Of a DNA stretch of 51,747 nt, positions 19,007 to 28,296 are shown piece by piece (the stretch's first letter is position 1; each line of letters starts with the position of its first letter). The position numbers were made by a program, and so were the translations under genes. The notes under the pieces are model-generated. The model was given only the letters and a program-made list of their open reading frames with translations. It had not been told where the DNA came from and did not search any database. This DNA comes from an uncultured Chromatiaceae bacterium. Lineage in GTDB: Bacteria > Pseudomonadota > Gammaproteobacteria > Tenderiales > Tenderiaceae. The stretch is from the NCBI GenBank assembly GCA_945787735.1, contig CALZIQ010000009.1, forward strand, positions 1-51,747, in the 5' to 3' direction.

Positions 19007-19942
19007 TTGTCGCCAACACCGCGCATTGGTCTGGCACTAGGAAGCGGCTCATCACGTGGCTGGTCTCATATAGGCGTCATAAACACCCTGGTAAAACATG
19101 GTGTCGTGCCCGATGTGATTTGTGGTTGTTCCATTGGCGCGCTGGTGGGGGCCTCATATACCACGGGTAAATTGATTCAGCTTGAGGACTGGGTGCGCTC
19201 CCTAACCCGCCTGGATGTCGCTAAATTCTTTGAAATAAACACTGGACTGAATGGCTTTGTGAACAAAGAGCGCCTGCATCAGTTTTTAAATCGATATATC
19301 TGTAGTGATGATTGCATGATCGAAACCCTGCCAAAACGATTTGCTGCCGTCTCAACTGATCTTGCTTCTGGCACCGAGGTATGGTTTTCACAAGGGCCAT
19401 TGATTGAAGCAGTGTGGGCGTCCATCTCACTGCCGGGATTGTTTCCGGCTATCAGACACAGAAACCATTGGTTAGTGGATGGTGGGCTGGTAAACCCTGT
19501 GCCTATTTCCACCTGTCGTGCCTTGGGCGCGGACATTGTAATTGCCGTCAATCTGAATGGTAATATCGCCGGCAAACACTTTCGCGAAGTTAGCGTTGAA
19601 CCAGAGCCACGGCCCAACTTGCCCGACGCCGAAGCAGGCAATTGGATGGAAATGATCAGTCGTACCGTTAAAGAATATTCGGATTCGTTGTTTTCAAATC
19701 ATAAAGAAAACCGGGATGCTGCGCCGGGATTATTTGATGCCATTGCAGGTTCAATCAACATAACCCAAGATCGCATTACCCGTTTCCGTATCGCATCTGA
19801 TCCCCCAGATATCTTGATTACGCCGCGCTTATCACACATCAGTCCGTTGGAATTTTACCGCGCCAGAGAAACGATTGAGTCAGGGATCGAGGTCACTGAG
19901 GCCATCGTGCCCGAGATCAAAGCGCTGATAGATTCAGTCTAG
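19007..19942 (+). CDS. Patatin-like phospholipase family protein (RssA-like)
   Basis: GLALGSGSSRGWSHIGVINTL, GCSIGALVGASY (GxSxG) and VDGGLVNPVP. TTG start 8 nt downstream of AGGAGGA. Confidence 0.92.
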   Translation: MSPTPRIGLALGSGSSRGWSHIGVINTLVKHGVVPDVICGCSIGALVGASYTTGKLIQLEDWVRSLTRLDVAKFFEINTGLNGFVNKERLHQFLNRYICSDDCMIETLPKRFAAVSTDLASGTEVWFSQGPLIEAVWASISLPGLFPAIRHRNHWLVDGGLVNPVPISTCRALGADIVIAVNLNGNIAGKHFREVSVEPEPRPNLPDAEAGNWMEMISRTVKEYSDSLFSNHKENRDAAPGLFDAIAGSINITQDRITRFRIASDPPDILITPRLSHISPLEFYRARETIESGIEVTEAIVPEIKALIDSV

Positions 19943-20127
19943 CTTTGGTGACGATGAATATCCCCACAATTCTTGGGCTTGGAAGGCGGGTTATTTTCAA
20001 CTATAAAACTTAGGTAATACAAAAAACTATGCAAGAAATTTTCAGCGAATAGTAGGGGTTGGAAAAATGAAGTAATGTAGTTATGGGTTGAAATGTAGGC
20101 ATACAAATCATTGTATCGGGGGAAATA

Positions 20128-21018
20128 ATGGGGCCAGTCTATAGTTCTACAGAGAAACAGGCATTTTCGGAAAAATTTAGAACACGGCTGGAAGAGGGTA
20201 AGGATTTACCCGTAATGCCGGATATCGCAAATAAGCTGCTTTTATTACGTAACAATCCAGGTGCAGATGTGGTTGACCTTGTGGGGTTGGTAGAAAAAGA
20301 CCCTGTCATTTCCTCTCAATTGTTGTCCTTTGCGCGCATGTCCATTTATGGTTACGGCAGCCGAATTAAAACGCTCAATGATGCCATTCAGCTTGTCTTG
20401 GGGTATGAAAAGGCATTGCATCAGGCGATAGGCCTGTCTATTGGCCGTAGTCTCAAAATGGACTTGAATGGACCTTTGGGTTTACGAGCATTTTGGGCAT
20501 ATTCTTTGAGAAGTGCGATATTGACACAGGCCTTGGCAAAGCAGATGGCTTCAGACGAACGTCCTAATGAAGGTGTTTGTTATCTTGCTGGGCTCGTACA
20601 AGATATCGGTTTCTTGTTGCTAGGTCAGCTTTATCCGGATGTTTTTTCCAGATTAAATAAAATGGTGGTCAGGTACGATTCTAATCGGGTGCGTGAGTTG
20701 GAGTACCATTTTATTGGTCTGAGTCACGATATGGTGGGTTCGGCGTTGCTGAAAAAGTGGAATCTGCCTGAAGAAATCGTCATTGCCGTCAGAGAACATA
20801 ATTTTCCCGATTACGATGGCAAGCATTCAATCTATGCCAAGCTTGTGAGCCTTGCTAATCAGGTGCTTGAGCTAGTGAGCGAGCATGAGGATATCAGCAC
20901 CTTGGAAAATGTTTATAGTAGGTTAGGGTTGGATAAAAATGCCATCCAGACATCTCTTGAGTCTGTAAAAGCGATAGATGCCGATATGGACCAGATGGTT
21001 GAGGAGCTTGTCGCTTAG
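20128..21018 (+). CDS. HDOD domain protein
   Basis: LPVMPDIANKLLLLRNNPGADVVDLVGLVEKDPVISSQLLSFARMSIYGYGSRIKTLNDAIQLVLGYEK and GLVQDIGFLLLGQLYP. Confidence 0.9.
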   Translation: MGPVYSSTEKQAFSEKFRTRLEEGKDLPVMPDIANKLLLLRNNPGADVVDLVGLVEKDPVISSQLLSFARMSIYGYGSRIKTLNDAIQLVLGYEKALHQAIGLSIGRSLKMDLNGPLGLRAFWAYSLRSAILTQALAKQMASDERPNEGVCYLAGLVQDIGFLLLGQLYPDVFSRLNKMVVRYDSNRVRELEYHFIGLSHDMVGSALLKKWNLPEEIVIAVREHNFPDYDGKHSIYAKLVSLANQVLELVSEHEDISTLENVYSRLGLDKNAIQTSLESVKAIDADMDQMVEELVA

Positions 21019-21058
21019 TCATGCGTCAAGCATGGCTGAGAATGCCTCAATATTTTGG

Positions 21059-22747
21059 CTAGGGATACAGCGGTAATAACAGGCTCTGATCTTTAGATTT
21101 AGTTTTCGATTTGGTTTTAGCCGCCTTAGATATCTCTCGCCATAAAGCAGCTCCCTGCCATGAACGGGTGTCATGGCCATACAATGCCTTATTCAATTGC
21201 TCGATTTGTATTTGTATGGTTTCACCCATGCGCTTGCCGATTTCACCCAGATTGGCCGGCGGGTTGTCAGGCCAATAAATTCGGGCCCAGTTGATCAGTT
21301 CGGCGCCAGTTTTTTCAGGATTATTTTCCAAACAGGCTGTTTTTACACGCTTCAGATTTGCCCTAGGCAGACCGGTTTTTTGGGGCTTTATTGCATCACT
21401 TTGTTGTCCGGTTTTATTCCGGCTGCTGATAAGCCAGACTATGGCGGTAATGAGCCAGCCCAGTGCTAAAAAAATGATCAGGCTGATCTTAAGCCCGTTT
21501 TGCTCATTCATGGTCGTGGCAGGGGTTACCGCCTGTTCAAGTGTTGTTGGTTGTGGCGCAACAGGCACTGGCGTTGTTTGAATAGTTGCTGTGCCAGGCA
21601 AAACCTGAATGCTACGGCTAGGCAGGGTGGCAGTCTCCAGGCGGTTGGTAGTCACATTCCACCAGGTGATATTAACCGAGGGCAAGGTGAGTTCTCCTGC
21701 CTGTGTTGGAATGATGGCAACCTTTTCCTGGCGTGTACCACTGATGCCACGACTGCCGCGTTTGTCATTCAATCTTGGTTGATCGGGATAGGCTTTAAAA
21801 CTGCCGCTATCGCTCATGGCCAAGGAAGGCAGTTGCGCAGCGGTCAGTCCCTCCGCTTTAATTGTCAGAGTACGGGTAATGGGTTCGCCGACGCGAAATT
21901 CTTCAGGTTGTTGCGACCAGCTTTCAGTCAGCTTTAAGTCGCTGGCAGGCAGCCAGGTGATACCTTGCATGCTGGTAGGAATAGGTTTGATGTCGAGTGT
22001 AATGTCATTTGATTTGAGCCGGCGCGTGGTGTTGTTTTGGCCAAAGGGATCGAAGACGCCGCGTGCTACCACCGGTACTTGTACATCCATACTGATTGCC
22101 TGAATCGTCAATGTACCGCTTTGTTGTGGGAAGAGTGCGTAGTTGCGTTCGATGACAATATAGCGACGGCCATCACGCTGTGTTTCATAATTGGAGTCAT
22201 CACCCAGTTTTTCCATTACCACGTCGCCATTGTTGAAACTGGGCTCTGACATGTTGGCACCGTTGATATTGACGGCACGGTAAAAACGGATAGTGTATAG
22301 GATCTGCGACTGCACATACACGTTGGTGGGCTTAGCCTCAACCTCGATGAACATCTCCCTGTTTTCTGCCGCCGGTTCGTTGCTTTTTGCCTGTTCGTTT
22401 ATTGTGACTGTGATGGCCGGACTGTTGTCCGAGCCAATAACAATAGAGGGAATGTTTAGTTTTCCCGTGCGTTTGGCCATTACAAATAGCGTCCAGCGTG
22501 ATTGGCGGCTGATGCTGCCATTGATGATCTGAATGTTGCTGCTCTGGTTGCGGCTGAGGATCTCAAAGTCTTGCTCTAACACTGAAAAGTCTGGATTGTC
22601 ACTTACGCTCTCGTCCGATTCGAAAATGATCTTGAAGGACTCATTAATGGCAACCGGGTCGCGGTCGACCTGCACGCTTATGTTGGCGGCCACTGCCGAG
22701 GCTGTCATCAGCGCTAAAAAAAGAAGTGAAATAATTCTGCTTACCAT
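21059..22747 (-). CDS. batD: BatD family protein
   Basis: Signal peptide; ISVQVDRDPVAINESFKIIFESDESVSDNPDFSVLEQDFEIL. Last gene of the MoxR/Bat operon. Confidence 0.9.
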   Translation of the reverse strand: MVSRIISLLFLALMTASAVAANISVQVDRDPVAINESFKIIFESDESVSDNPDFSVLEQDFEILSRNQSSNIQIINGSISRQSRWTLFVMAKRTGKLNIPSIVIGSDNSPAITVTINEQAKSNEPAAENREMFIEVEAKPTNVYVQSQILYTIRFYRAVNINGANMSEPSFNNGDVVMEKLGDDSNYETQRDGRRYIVIERNYALFPQQSGTLTIQAISMDVQVPVVARGVFDPFGQNNTTRRLKSNDITLDIKPIPTSMQGITWLPASDLKLTESWSQQPEEFRVGEPITRTLTIKAEGLTAAQLPSLAMSDSGSFKAYPDQPRLNDKRGSRGISGTRQEKVAIIPTQAGELTLPSVNITWWNVTTNRLETATLPSRSIQVLPGTATIQTTPVPVAPQPTTLEQAVTPATTMNEQNGLKISLIIFLALGWLITAIVWLISSRNKTGQQSDAIKPQKTGLPRANLKRVKTACLENNPEKTGAELINWARIYWPDNPPANLGEIGKRMGETIQIQIEQLNKALYGHDTRSWQGAALWREISKAAKTKSKTKSKDQSLLLPLYP

Positions 22748-24570
22748 GGGTCTATCTCGGTTGCCTGTTGTTGTCGAGACTGTTGGTTGTATTGATACTG
22801 AAACTTGCGCCTGAGCAGACCACCGGGATCATCCGGAATTCGCCGTAACCATTGTTCTGTCGCGATGTCAGTCTCTGAGGTTTCAGTATAATCCTGGGAG
22901 GGCATGGCTTGCTGCTCCTCAGCATCTTCTTTTTCGCCATCCTGTTCTTTGCCTAGTTGCTGTTGTTCTACCTCGGCCTGGTCGGCTTCTTCCTGGTCGG
23001 CTTGTTGTTGTGCCTGCGGCTGAGACTGTTCACTGTTTTGTTCCTGCTGTTGACCGGCCTGTTGTTCTGCCTGTTGCTGTTCATCGCCTTGCTGGCTTTG
23101 TTGTTGCTCAGCTGATTGTGAATCATCTTGTTGACCTTGGTCTTGTTGCTGTTGTTGTTCTCCCTGCGAATCCTGTTGTGATTCGTCGCCCTGGCTATTA
23201 TCTTTCTGTGACTGGTTCTGCATTTGTTGCTTTAAAAGTTCACGATTGTATTCAGCATCTTCGTGGTCGGCTTGCAGTTTCAGGGTGTCATCATAGGCTT
23301 TGATGGCGGCTTGATAATCTCCCAGGCGGGCCAGAGCATTGCCCTTATTGTACAAGCCCTCAGCGCTGTTGATGCCTTGCAGGGTCTTTGCTGCCTGTTC
23401 AAATTGGCCGGCGCGATACTGTGCAGCGGCCTTCCATTCTGGCGATTGAAACAGTTCAGCAGCATGTTCTGCATTACCTTGTTGCAGTTTTTGCAACGCC
23501 TGTTGATCATTATTACGCCACAAGTCGAGTAGCTCTGCTGCGTATGTGTCGTTAGGTATAGGTAGCAGTACTACTAAAAGCACGGCCAGATAACCGCGCC
23601 GAAAGGCCAAGGCTGCCAGTGGTGCCAGCAACAGTAACAACCATGGGCCTTCTTCACGCCATTGGTCCGTGTTCAGTCCTTTGACGGCCTCTTCAGTTTT
23701 GCCTTCAGCAGTGACGATATCGAGTAGGTAATTGATGTCTGTTTCATCTGGACTCAAGGGGTGATAGCGGCCATTGCCCAACTGTGCCAGATTTTGAAGC
23801 GGCGCCTGCTCAAGCTTAGGGATCACGATGGCACCGCTGCGGTCTTTGAGAAAACCACCATCGCGTAAGGCGATCGGTGCGCCTTCAGCAGTGCCAACAC
23901 TTAAAACTGAAACACGGTGTTGATGTGCCTTGATTTCGGCTTCAGCGGCATTAAGTTCTTTATCGGCAACACCATCAGTGATCAGCAGGATATCGCCCTT
24001 GAGCACGCCCGCTTGTTGTAGCAGCTGTGCTGCTTGGGCGATGGCCACTGAGGCGTTACTGCCTTGCAGCGGCATCATATTGCTGTCGAGACTGCCTACC
24101 AGCGAGATAATGGTGTCGGCGTCATCGGTTAAGGGTGAGACGGTAAAGGCCTGGGCGGCGTACACGATCAGGGCGGTTTGACCTTCGCGCCGTTGTTTGA
24201 GGATGTCGATCAGCTTGAGCCGGGCACGGGTCAGGCGGCTGGGTTTGATGTCGGTGGCATCCATGGAACGTGATAGGTCGAGGGCGATCACTAACGCCGA
24301 TTGATCTCTGAATACGGGTTGTTCGCGTTGTTCGCAGGCTGGACCACTGAGGGCGAGGATGGCCAAAACGCCCGCTAAGCCAGTAACAAGCAATGGCCAG
24401 CGCGCCGGACTGGATTCTCGGCCCTGCAGGATAAAGGGCAGCAGCTGTGAATCACAAACGCTGCGCCAACTACCTGCACGGTTGCGGCGTCGGCTCATCA
24501 ACCAAAGCAGCAGCGCCAGTGGCAATAGCAGCCAAAGCCAGTCCGGTCTTAGCAATTGGCAGCTATCCAT
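22741..24570 (-). CDS. VWA + TPR protein (BatB/BatC fusion) with Gln-rich C-terminus
   Basis: N-terminal TM; VWA MIDAS ALVIALDLSRSMDATD; TPR EGLYNKGNALARLGDYQAAIKAYDDTLKLQADHEDAEYNRELL; about 100-aa Q/E/D/S tract. Confidence 0.92.
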   Translation of the reverse strand: MDSCQLLRPDWLWLLLPLALLLWLMSRRRNRAGSWRSVCDSQLLPFILQGRESSPARWPLLVTGLAGVLAILALSGPACEQREQPVFRDQSALVIALDLSRSMDATDIKPSRLTRARLKLIDILKQRREGQTALIVYAAQAFTVSPLTDDADTIISLVGSLDSNMMPLQGSNASVAIAQAAQLLQQAGVLKGDILLITDGVADKELNAAEAEIKAHQHRVSVLSVGTAEGAPIALRDGGFLKDRSGAIVIPKLEQAPLQNLAQLGNGRYHPLSPDETDINYLLDIVTAEGKTEEAVKGLNTDQWREEGPWLLLLLAPLAALAFRRGYLAVLLVVLLPIPNDTYAAELLDLWRNNDQQALQKLQQGNAEHAAELFQSPEWKAAAQYRAGQFEQAAKTLQGINSAEGLYNKGNALARLGDYQAAIKAYDDTLKLQADHEDAEYNRELLKQQMQNQSQKDNSQGDESQQDSQGEQQQQQDQGQQDDSQSAEQQQSQQGDEQQQAEQQAGQQQEQNSEQSQPQAQQQADQEEADQAEVEQQQLGKEQDGEKEDAEEQQAMPSQDYTETSETDIATEQWLRRIPDDPGGLLRRKFQYQYNQQSRQQQATEIDPW

Positions 24571-25564
24571 GCTGCCGCCTCACACTGTTCATAGAGAGTG
24601 ACAGTATTAATATCGTTGCCAAAGCCATGCCAGCGCCCAGCGGATAAATATAAAGCGCACGCATGGGGCGGAAAAACTCTGCATCCTGTTCAATCGGTTC
24701 GAGTCGATCAATCAGGTCATAGATCTTCAATAGCTCTTCGCTATCTCGGGCGCGAAAATATTGACCGCCAGTTTTTTCGGCGATAGTGGTGAGCGTCTTC
24801 TCATCCAGGTCAGCGGAGGGATTGACGCGCTGGCGACCAAACAGGGATTGCACGATCATCTCGTCGGCGCCGATGCCGATGGTATAAATCTTCAGGCCTT
24901 TTTCGGCGGCCAACTCGGCTGCTTTGATAGGTGAGACTTCACCAGCGGTGTTGGCACCATCTGTGAGTAGAATCATCACCTGTTTGACGTCTGCTTTATC
25001 ACCTAGTCGTTTCACCATTAGCCCGATGGCATCACCTATAGCGGTGGCCTGACCGGCTAGACCGATGGCCGCTTCGTAGAGTAGGGTGCGCACGGTTTCG
25101 CGATCAAAAGTCAGTGGTGTTTGCAGATAGGCCTGCTCACCAAACAGGATTAGACCAACACGGTCGCCGACTCGATGTTGAATAAATTCACCCGCGATGG
25201 CCTGAGTCGCCTTAAGGCGGTTTACCACACGGCCGCTGAGTTTGAAATCAGCGGTATCCATGCTGCCGGACAAATCCACTGCCAGCATTAGGTCGCGGCC
25301 TGACGTGGGCAGTTCAATCGGTTCGCCGATCCATTGTGGCCTCGCTGCGGCAAGCACCAGACAAAGCCAGGCCAGTGCGGCAAGCAACAACGGCCAAGGG
25401 CTTTGTTTGCTACGCAGCGTGCGAGAATCAATTGTTTGAAAATCTTCAATAAACGGCACGTGCAACGCTGCATCCTGTTGTGACTTCGCAGTCGGGATCA
25501 GATAACGCAGCAGCAAAGGCAGAGGGAGTAGGGCGAAGGCCCAGAGCCATTCGAGCTGGATCAT
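24563..25564 (-). CDS. batA: VWA domain protein (BatA)
   Basis: MIQLEWLWAFALLPLPLLLRYLIP; MIDAS LMLAVDLSGSMDTADF. Start at 25564 gives an ATGA overlap with the DUF4381 gene. Confidence 0.92.
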   Translation of the reverse strand: MIQLEWLWAFALLPLPLLLRYLIPTAKSQQDAALHVPFIEDFQTIDSRTLRSKQSPWPLLLAALAWLCLVLAAARPQWIGEPIELPTSGRDLMLAVDLSGSMDTADFKLSGRVVNRLKATQAIAGEFIQHRVGDRVGLILFGEQAYLQTPLTFDRETVRTLLYEAAIGLAGQATAIGDAIGLMVKRLGDKADVKQVMILLTDGANTAGEVSPIKAAELAAEKGLKIYTIGIGADEMIVQSLFGRQRVNPSADLDEKTLTTIAEKTGGQYFRARDSEELLKIYDLIDRLEPIEQDAEFFRPMRALYIYPLGAGMALATILILSLSMNSVRRQHG

Positions 25565-26127
25565 GTGTTGAGGCCCTTCACCGTCGGCAACCGCTCCTTG
25601 CCTTGCCCGCCCGCCTGCATCCCTGCAGTCGTGATCCTTTTCGTCAGAGGAGAGAAGGAATGCGTCGATATACTTTTGATTTCTGTAATCCAGTGACGGC
25701 ATGCACAAATGAGCGCGTGAGAATCTAGTTCGTGTTGTTGCTGATAAGGTGCTTCACGCAATTGCCGGCCTATTTCGTCATCAAAGCTATTTGCATGACT
25801 ATTTAGAAATGTGATCCAAGCTTGCCCCGTCAGCCCGGCTACGTCCACACGTGGAAAACGACTGATGCATACACGGCGCAATAGCATGGAAAGTTCGCTG
25901 GCTAACTGTTGTGTGTTTTGATGTTGGCCAAACGCATTTTCGATCTTATCCAGTTCAGCCAGCGCTTGTTTGCGCAATAGTCCCTTGGCCTTGTTCATGC
26001 GTATGGCCCAGATGATCATAGCGATTAAAATCGCAATCACCAGCAGCAACCACCAGCCAGGTGCAATGGGCCACCAACTAACGCTGTCGGGTAGATGTAT
26101 GTCACGCAGTGGCAGTTCGGGATTCAT
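25561..26127 (-). CDS. DUF4381 domain protein
   Basis: LRDIHLPDSVSWWPIAPGWWLLLVIAI...RRVCISRFPRVDVAGLTGQAWITFL, between the DUF58 and BatA genes. Confidence 0.88.
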   Translation of the reverse strand: MNPELPLRDIHLPDSVSWWPIAPGWWLLLVIAILIAMIIWAIRMNKAKGLLRKQALAELDKIENAFGQHQNTQQLASELSMLLRRVCISRFPRVDVAGLTGQAWITFLNSHANSFDDEIGRQLREAPYQQQHELDSHALICACRHWITEIKSISTHSFSPLTKRITTAGMQAGGQGKERLPTVKGLNT

Positions 26128-27068
26128 CGCCGTTTTGTCCTCAGGCCATGTTGCAGCTTTTCAAGCACATCATCCGCTGTCGAGCAGTTGAGATAATGAA
26201 CGCCGGGAAAACGACTGAACTGCTGCAGAGTGTCACTGTGTTGCTGAAACTGTTGTCGGTAATGTGTTTGTGCTGTTTTATCCCCGCTGAAACTACTGCT
26301 GCGTTGGCCCCATGCGACGCGATAGATGCCGCGCTCGGGTAAAGTAGCTTCCAGCGGATCATGGATATGAAACAACACCACATCATTGTGTCGTGCCAGG
26401 TGGGCCAGATGTGATTCAGCCTGTGGACCAAGCTTGCGAAAGTCGCTGATCAGAAAGATCAGACTGCCTGGTTTGGCCACGCGGCGCAGGCGCGCGAGGG
26501 CATTGCCGGCATCGGGCTCCTGTTCGTTATGTTGGCTTTGCCATTGACTGGCATTGCTCAGTTGTTGCACAAGTTGCAGTACGGCCGATTTACCGCGCTT
26601 GGGGCGCAGTTCATGATGCGTTTCAGCATTGAAAACGAGTCCTCCGAGGCGATCGCCCTGGCGGTTGGCACTCCAGCCGATCAGGGCGGCGGCCCGGGCG
26701 GCGATGACTGACTTGAAGGCGCCACGGGTGGCAAAGAACATGGTGGGGCGCATGTCGACCCAGGTCAGCACGGCGCGTTCACGTTCTTCTCGAAATACCT
26801 TGGTGTGTGGCACGCCGGTGCGGGCGGTCACGCGCCAGTCGAGGCTGCGTACATCGTCACCCGCTTGATACTGCCGCGCTTCGTCAAACTCCATGCCGCG
26901 GCCCTTGAAACGTGATAAATAATTGCCGCTTTGACGTGCCGCAATATTTGATCTTTTCAGCGCCAGCCCTTCACCAGCGCTGCGCAAGGCGATTAATGTA
27001 TCTTTGGAGACTTGCACAAGGTTATCGCCATTGAGCGATTGTGCATCAATGGTGTTGAATAGCTTCAT
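26124..27068 (-). CDS. DUF58 domain protein
   Basis: GNYLSRFKGRGMEFDEARQYQAGDDVRSLDWRVTARTGVPHTKVFREERERAVLTWVDM. Confidence 0.95.
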   Translation of the reverse strand: MKLFNTIDAQSLNGDNLVQVSKDTLIALRSAGEGLALKRSNIAARQSGNYLSRFKGRGMEFDEARQYQAGDDVRSLDWRVTARTGVPHTKVFREERERAVLTWVDMRPTMFFATRGAFKSVIAARAAALIGWSANRQGDRLGGLVFNAETHHELRPKRGKSAVLQLVQQLSNASQWQSQHNEQEPDAGNALARLRRVAKPGSLIFLISDFRKLGPQAESHLAHLARHNDVVLFHIHDPLEATLPERGIYRVAWGQRSSSFSGDKTAQTHYRQQFQQHSDTLQQFSRFPGVHYLNCSTADDVLEKLQHGLRTKRR

Positions 27069-28024
27069 GGTACGGCGACGATTTGTATCAGCTCATCAAT
27101 AAATTTGTCGGTGGAGATGCCATCGGCCTCGGCCTCATAACTGAGTATCAGGCGATGACGCAGCACATCATGGGCCATGGCCTGAATATCCTCCGGGGTG
27201 ACATAGTCGCGGCCTTGCAGCCAAGCATGGGCACGTGCTGTGCGATCTAGCGCAATGGTGGCACGCGGACTGGCGCCATATTCGATCCACTGATCCAGTT
27301 CGGCGCCATAGGCTTGGGGGGTACGCGTGGCCAGGATCAGTTGAAGCAGATACTCCTCAAGGTTGTCGGCCATGTGGATCTGCAACACCTCTTTGCGTGC
27401 ACCAAACAGTGCATCTTGGGTAATCATGCCGGTCGGGGCTGTGTGTTTTTGTTGTGCTTCGTTGCGCACCAGATGCAGGATCTTGCGCTCGGCGTCGGCA
27501 TCCGGGTAATCGATCAACACATGCAGAAGAAAGCGATCCAGCTGTGCCTCGGGCAAGGGATAAGTGCCTTCCTGTTCGATCGGGTTTTGTGTCGCCATCA
27601 CTAGAAATAGCTCGGGTAATTTGTGTGTCACCGCACCGACAGTGATCTGCCGCTCCGCCATCGCTTCCAACAGGGCCGATTGCACCTTGGCCGGGGCACG
27701 GTTGATCTCATCGGCCAGGATCATGTTGTGAAATAGCGGCCCGGCCTGAAATTCAAAACTACCATCCTGTGGGCGGAACACTTCTGTGCCGGTCAAATCG
27801 GCGGGCAGCAGATCGGGGGTGAACTGGATGCGGTGAAAGTCGCCCTCAATCGTCTCGCTCAGACACTTGATGGCGCGGGTCTTGGCCAGGCCGGGGGCAC
27901 CCTCGACCAATAAGTGGCCATCGCAGAGCAAGGCGATCAAGAGTCGGTCGACTAGGGTCTCCTGGCCGATGATCTGCTGGCTAATCTGTTGTTTGAGTTG
28001 TTGAATTTCATTTTGATAAGACAT
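27065..28024 (-). CDS. MoxR family AAA+ ATPase
   Basis: Walker A-type EGAPGLAKTRA, ILADEINRAPAKVQSALLEAMAERQITVG, ATQNPIEQEGTYPLPEAQLDRF. Confidence 0.97.
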   Translation of the reverse strand: MSYQNEIQQLKQQISQQIIGQETLVDRLLIALLCDGHLLVEGAPGLAKTRAIKCLSETIEGDFHRIQFTPDLLPADLTGTEVFRPQDGSFEFQAGPLFHNMILADEINRAPAKVQSALLEAMAERQITVGAVTHKLPELFLVMATQNPIEQEGTYPLPEAQLDRFLLHVLIDYPDADAERKILHLVRNEAQQKHTAPTGMITQDALFGARKEVLQIHMADNLEEYLLQLILATRTPQAYGAELDQWIEYGASPRATIALDRTARAHAWLQGRDYVTPEDIQAMAHDVLRHRLILSYEAEADGISTDKFIDELIQIVAVP

Positions 28025-28296
28025 GCGCCGCCTTTAACTGCTTTTTAAGTCAGGTTGTAGATTTTACCAATCCAAGTGCAGATATAAAAACCCTGCGCCT
28101 TTTTTGTGCAAATATGACCGATGGTTGGGAATATGGTTCAGGCCATTGATCAAACCTCCATACAATGTGAGGATATGCGTATAATTACACTTTACAAGAA
28201 TACTTAATTCTCTCGGTACTCGCTTGTCTCCCGTCGTTCACACAAGCAGTTGCCGTTATATATATCCGAACCATCAACCATCGAGCTTTATTTACC

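Noticed and set aside
21015-21060. AGTCATGC-gtcaa-GCATGGCT hairpin between the HDOD and batD genes considered as a terminator
   Set aside because: Short stem with a G.U pair and no U tract; too weak to call.
22930-23240. CTG/TTG-rich stretch considered as a tandem repeat or CRISPR-like array
   Set aside because: It encodes the Gln-rich tail of the BatB/C protein; no regular repeat-spacer periodicity.
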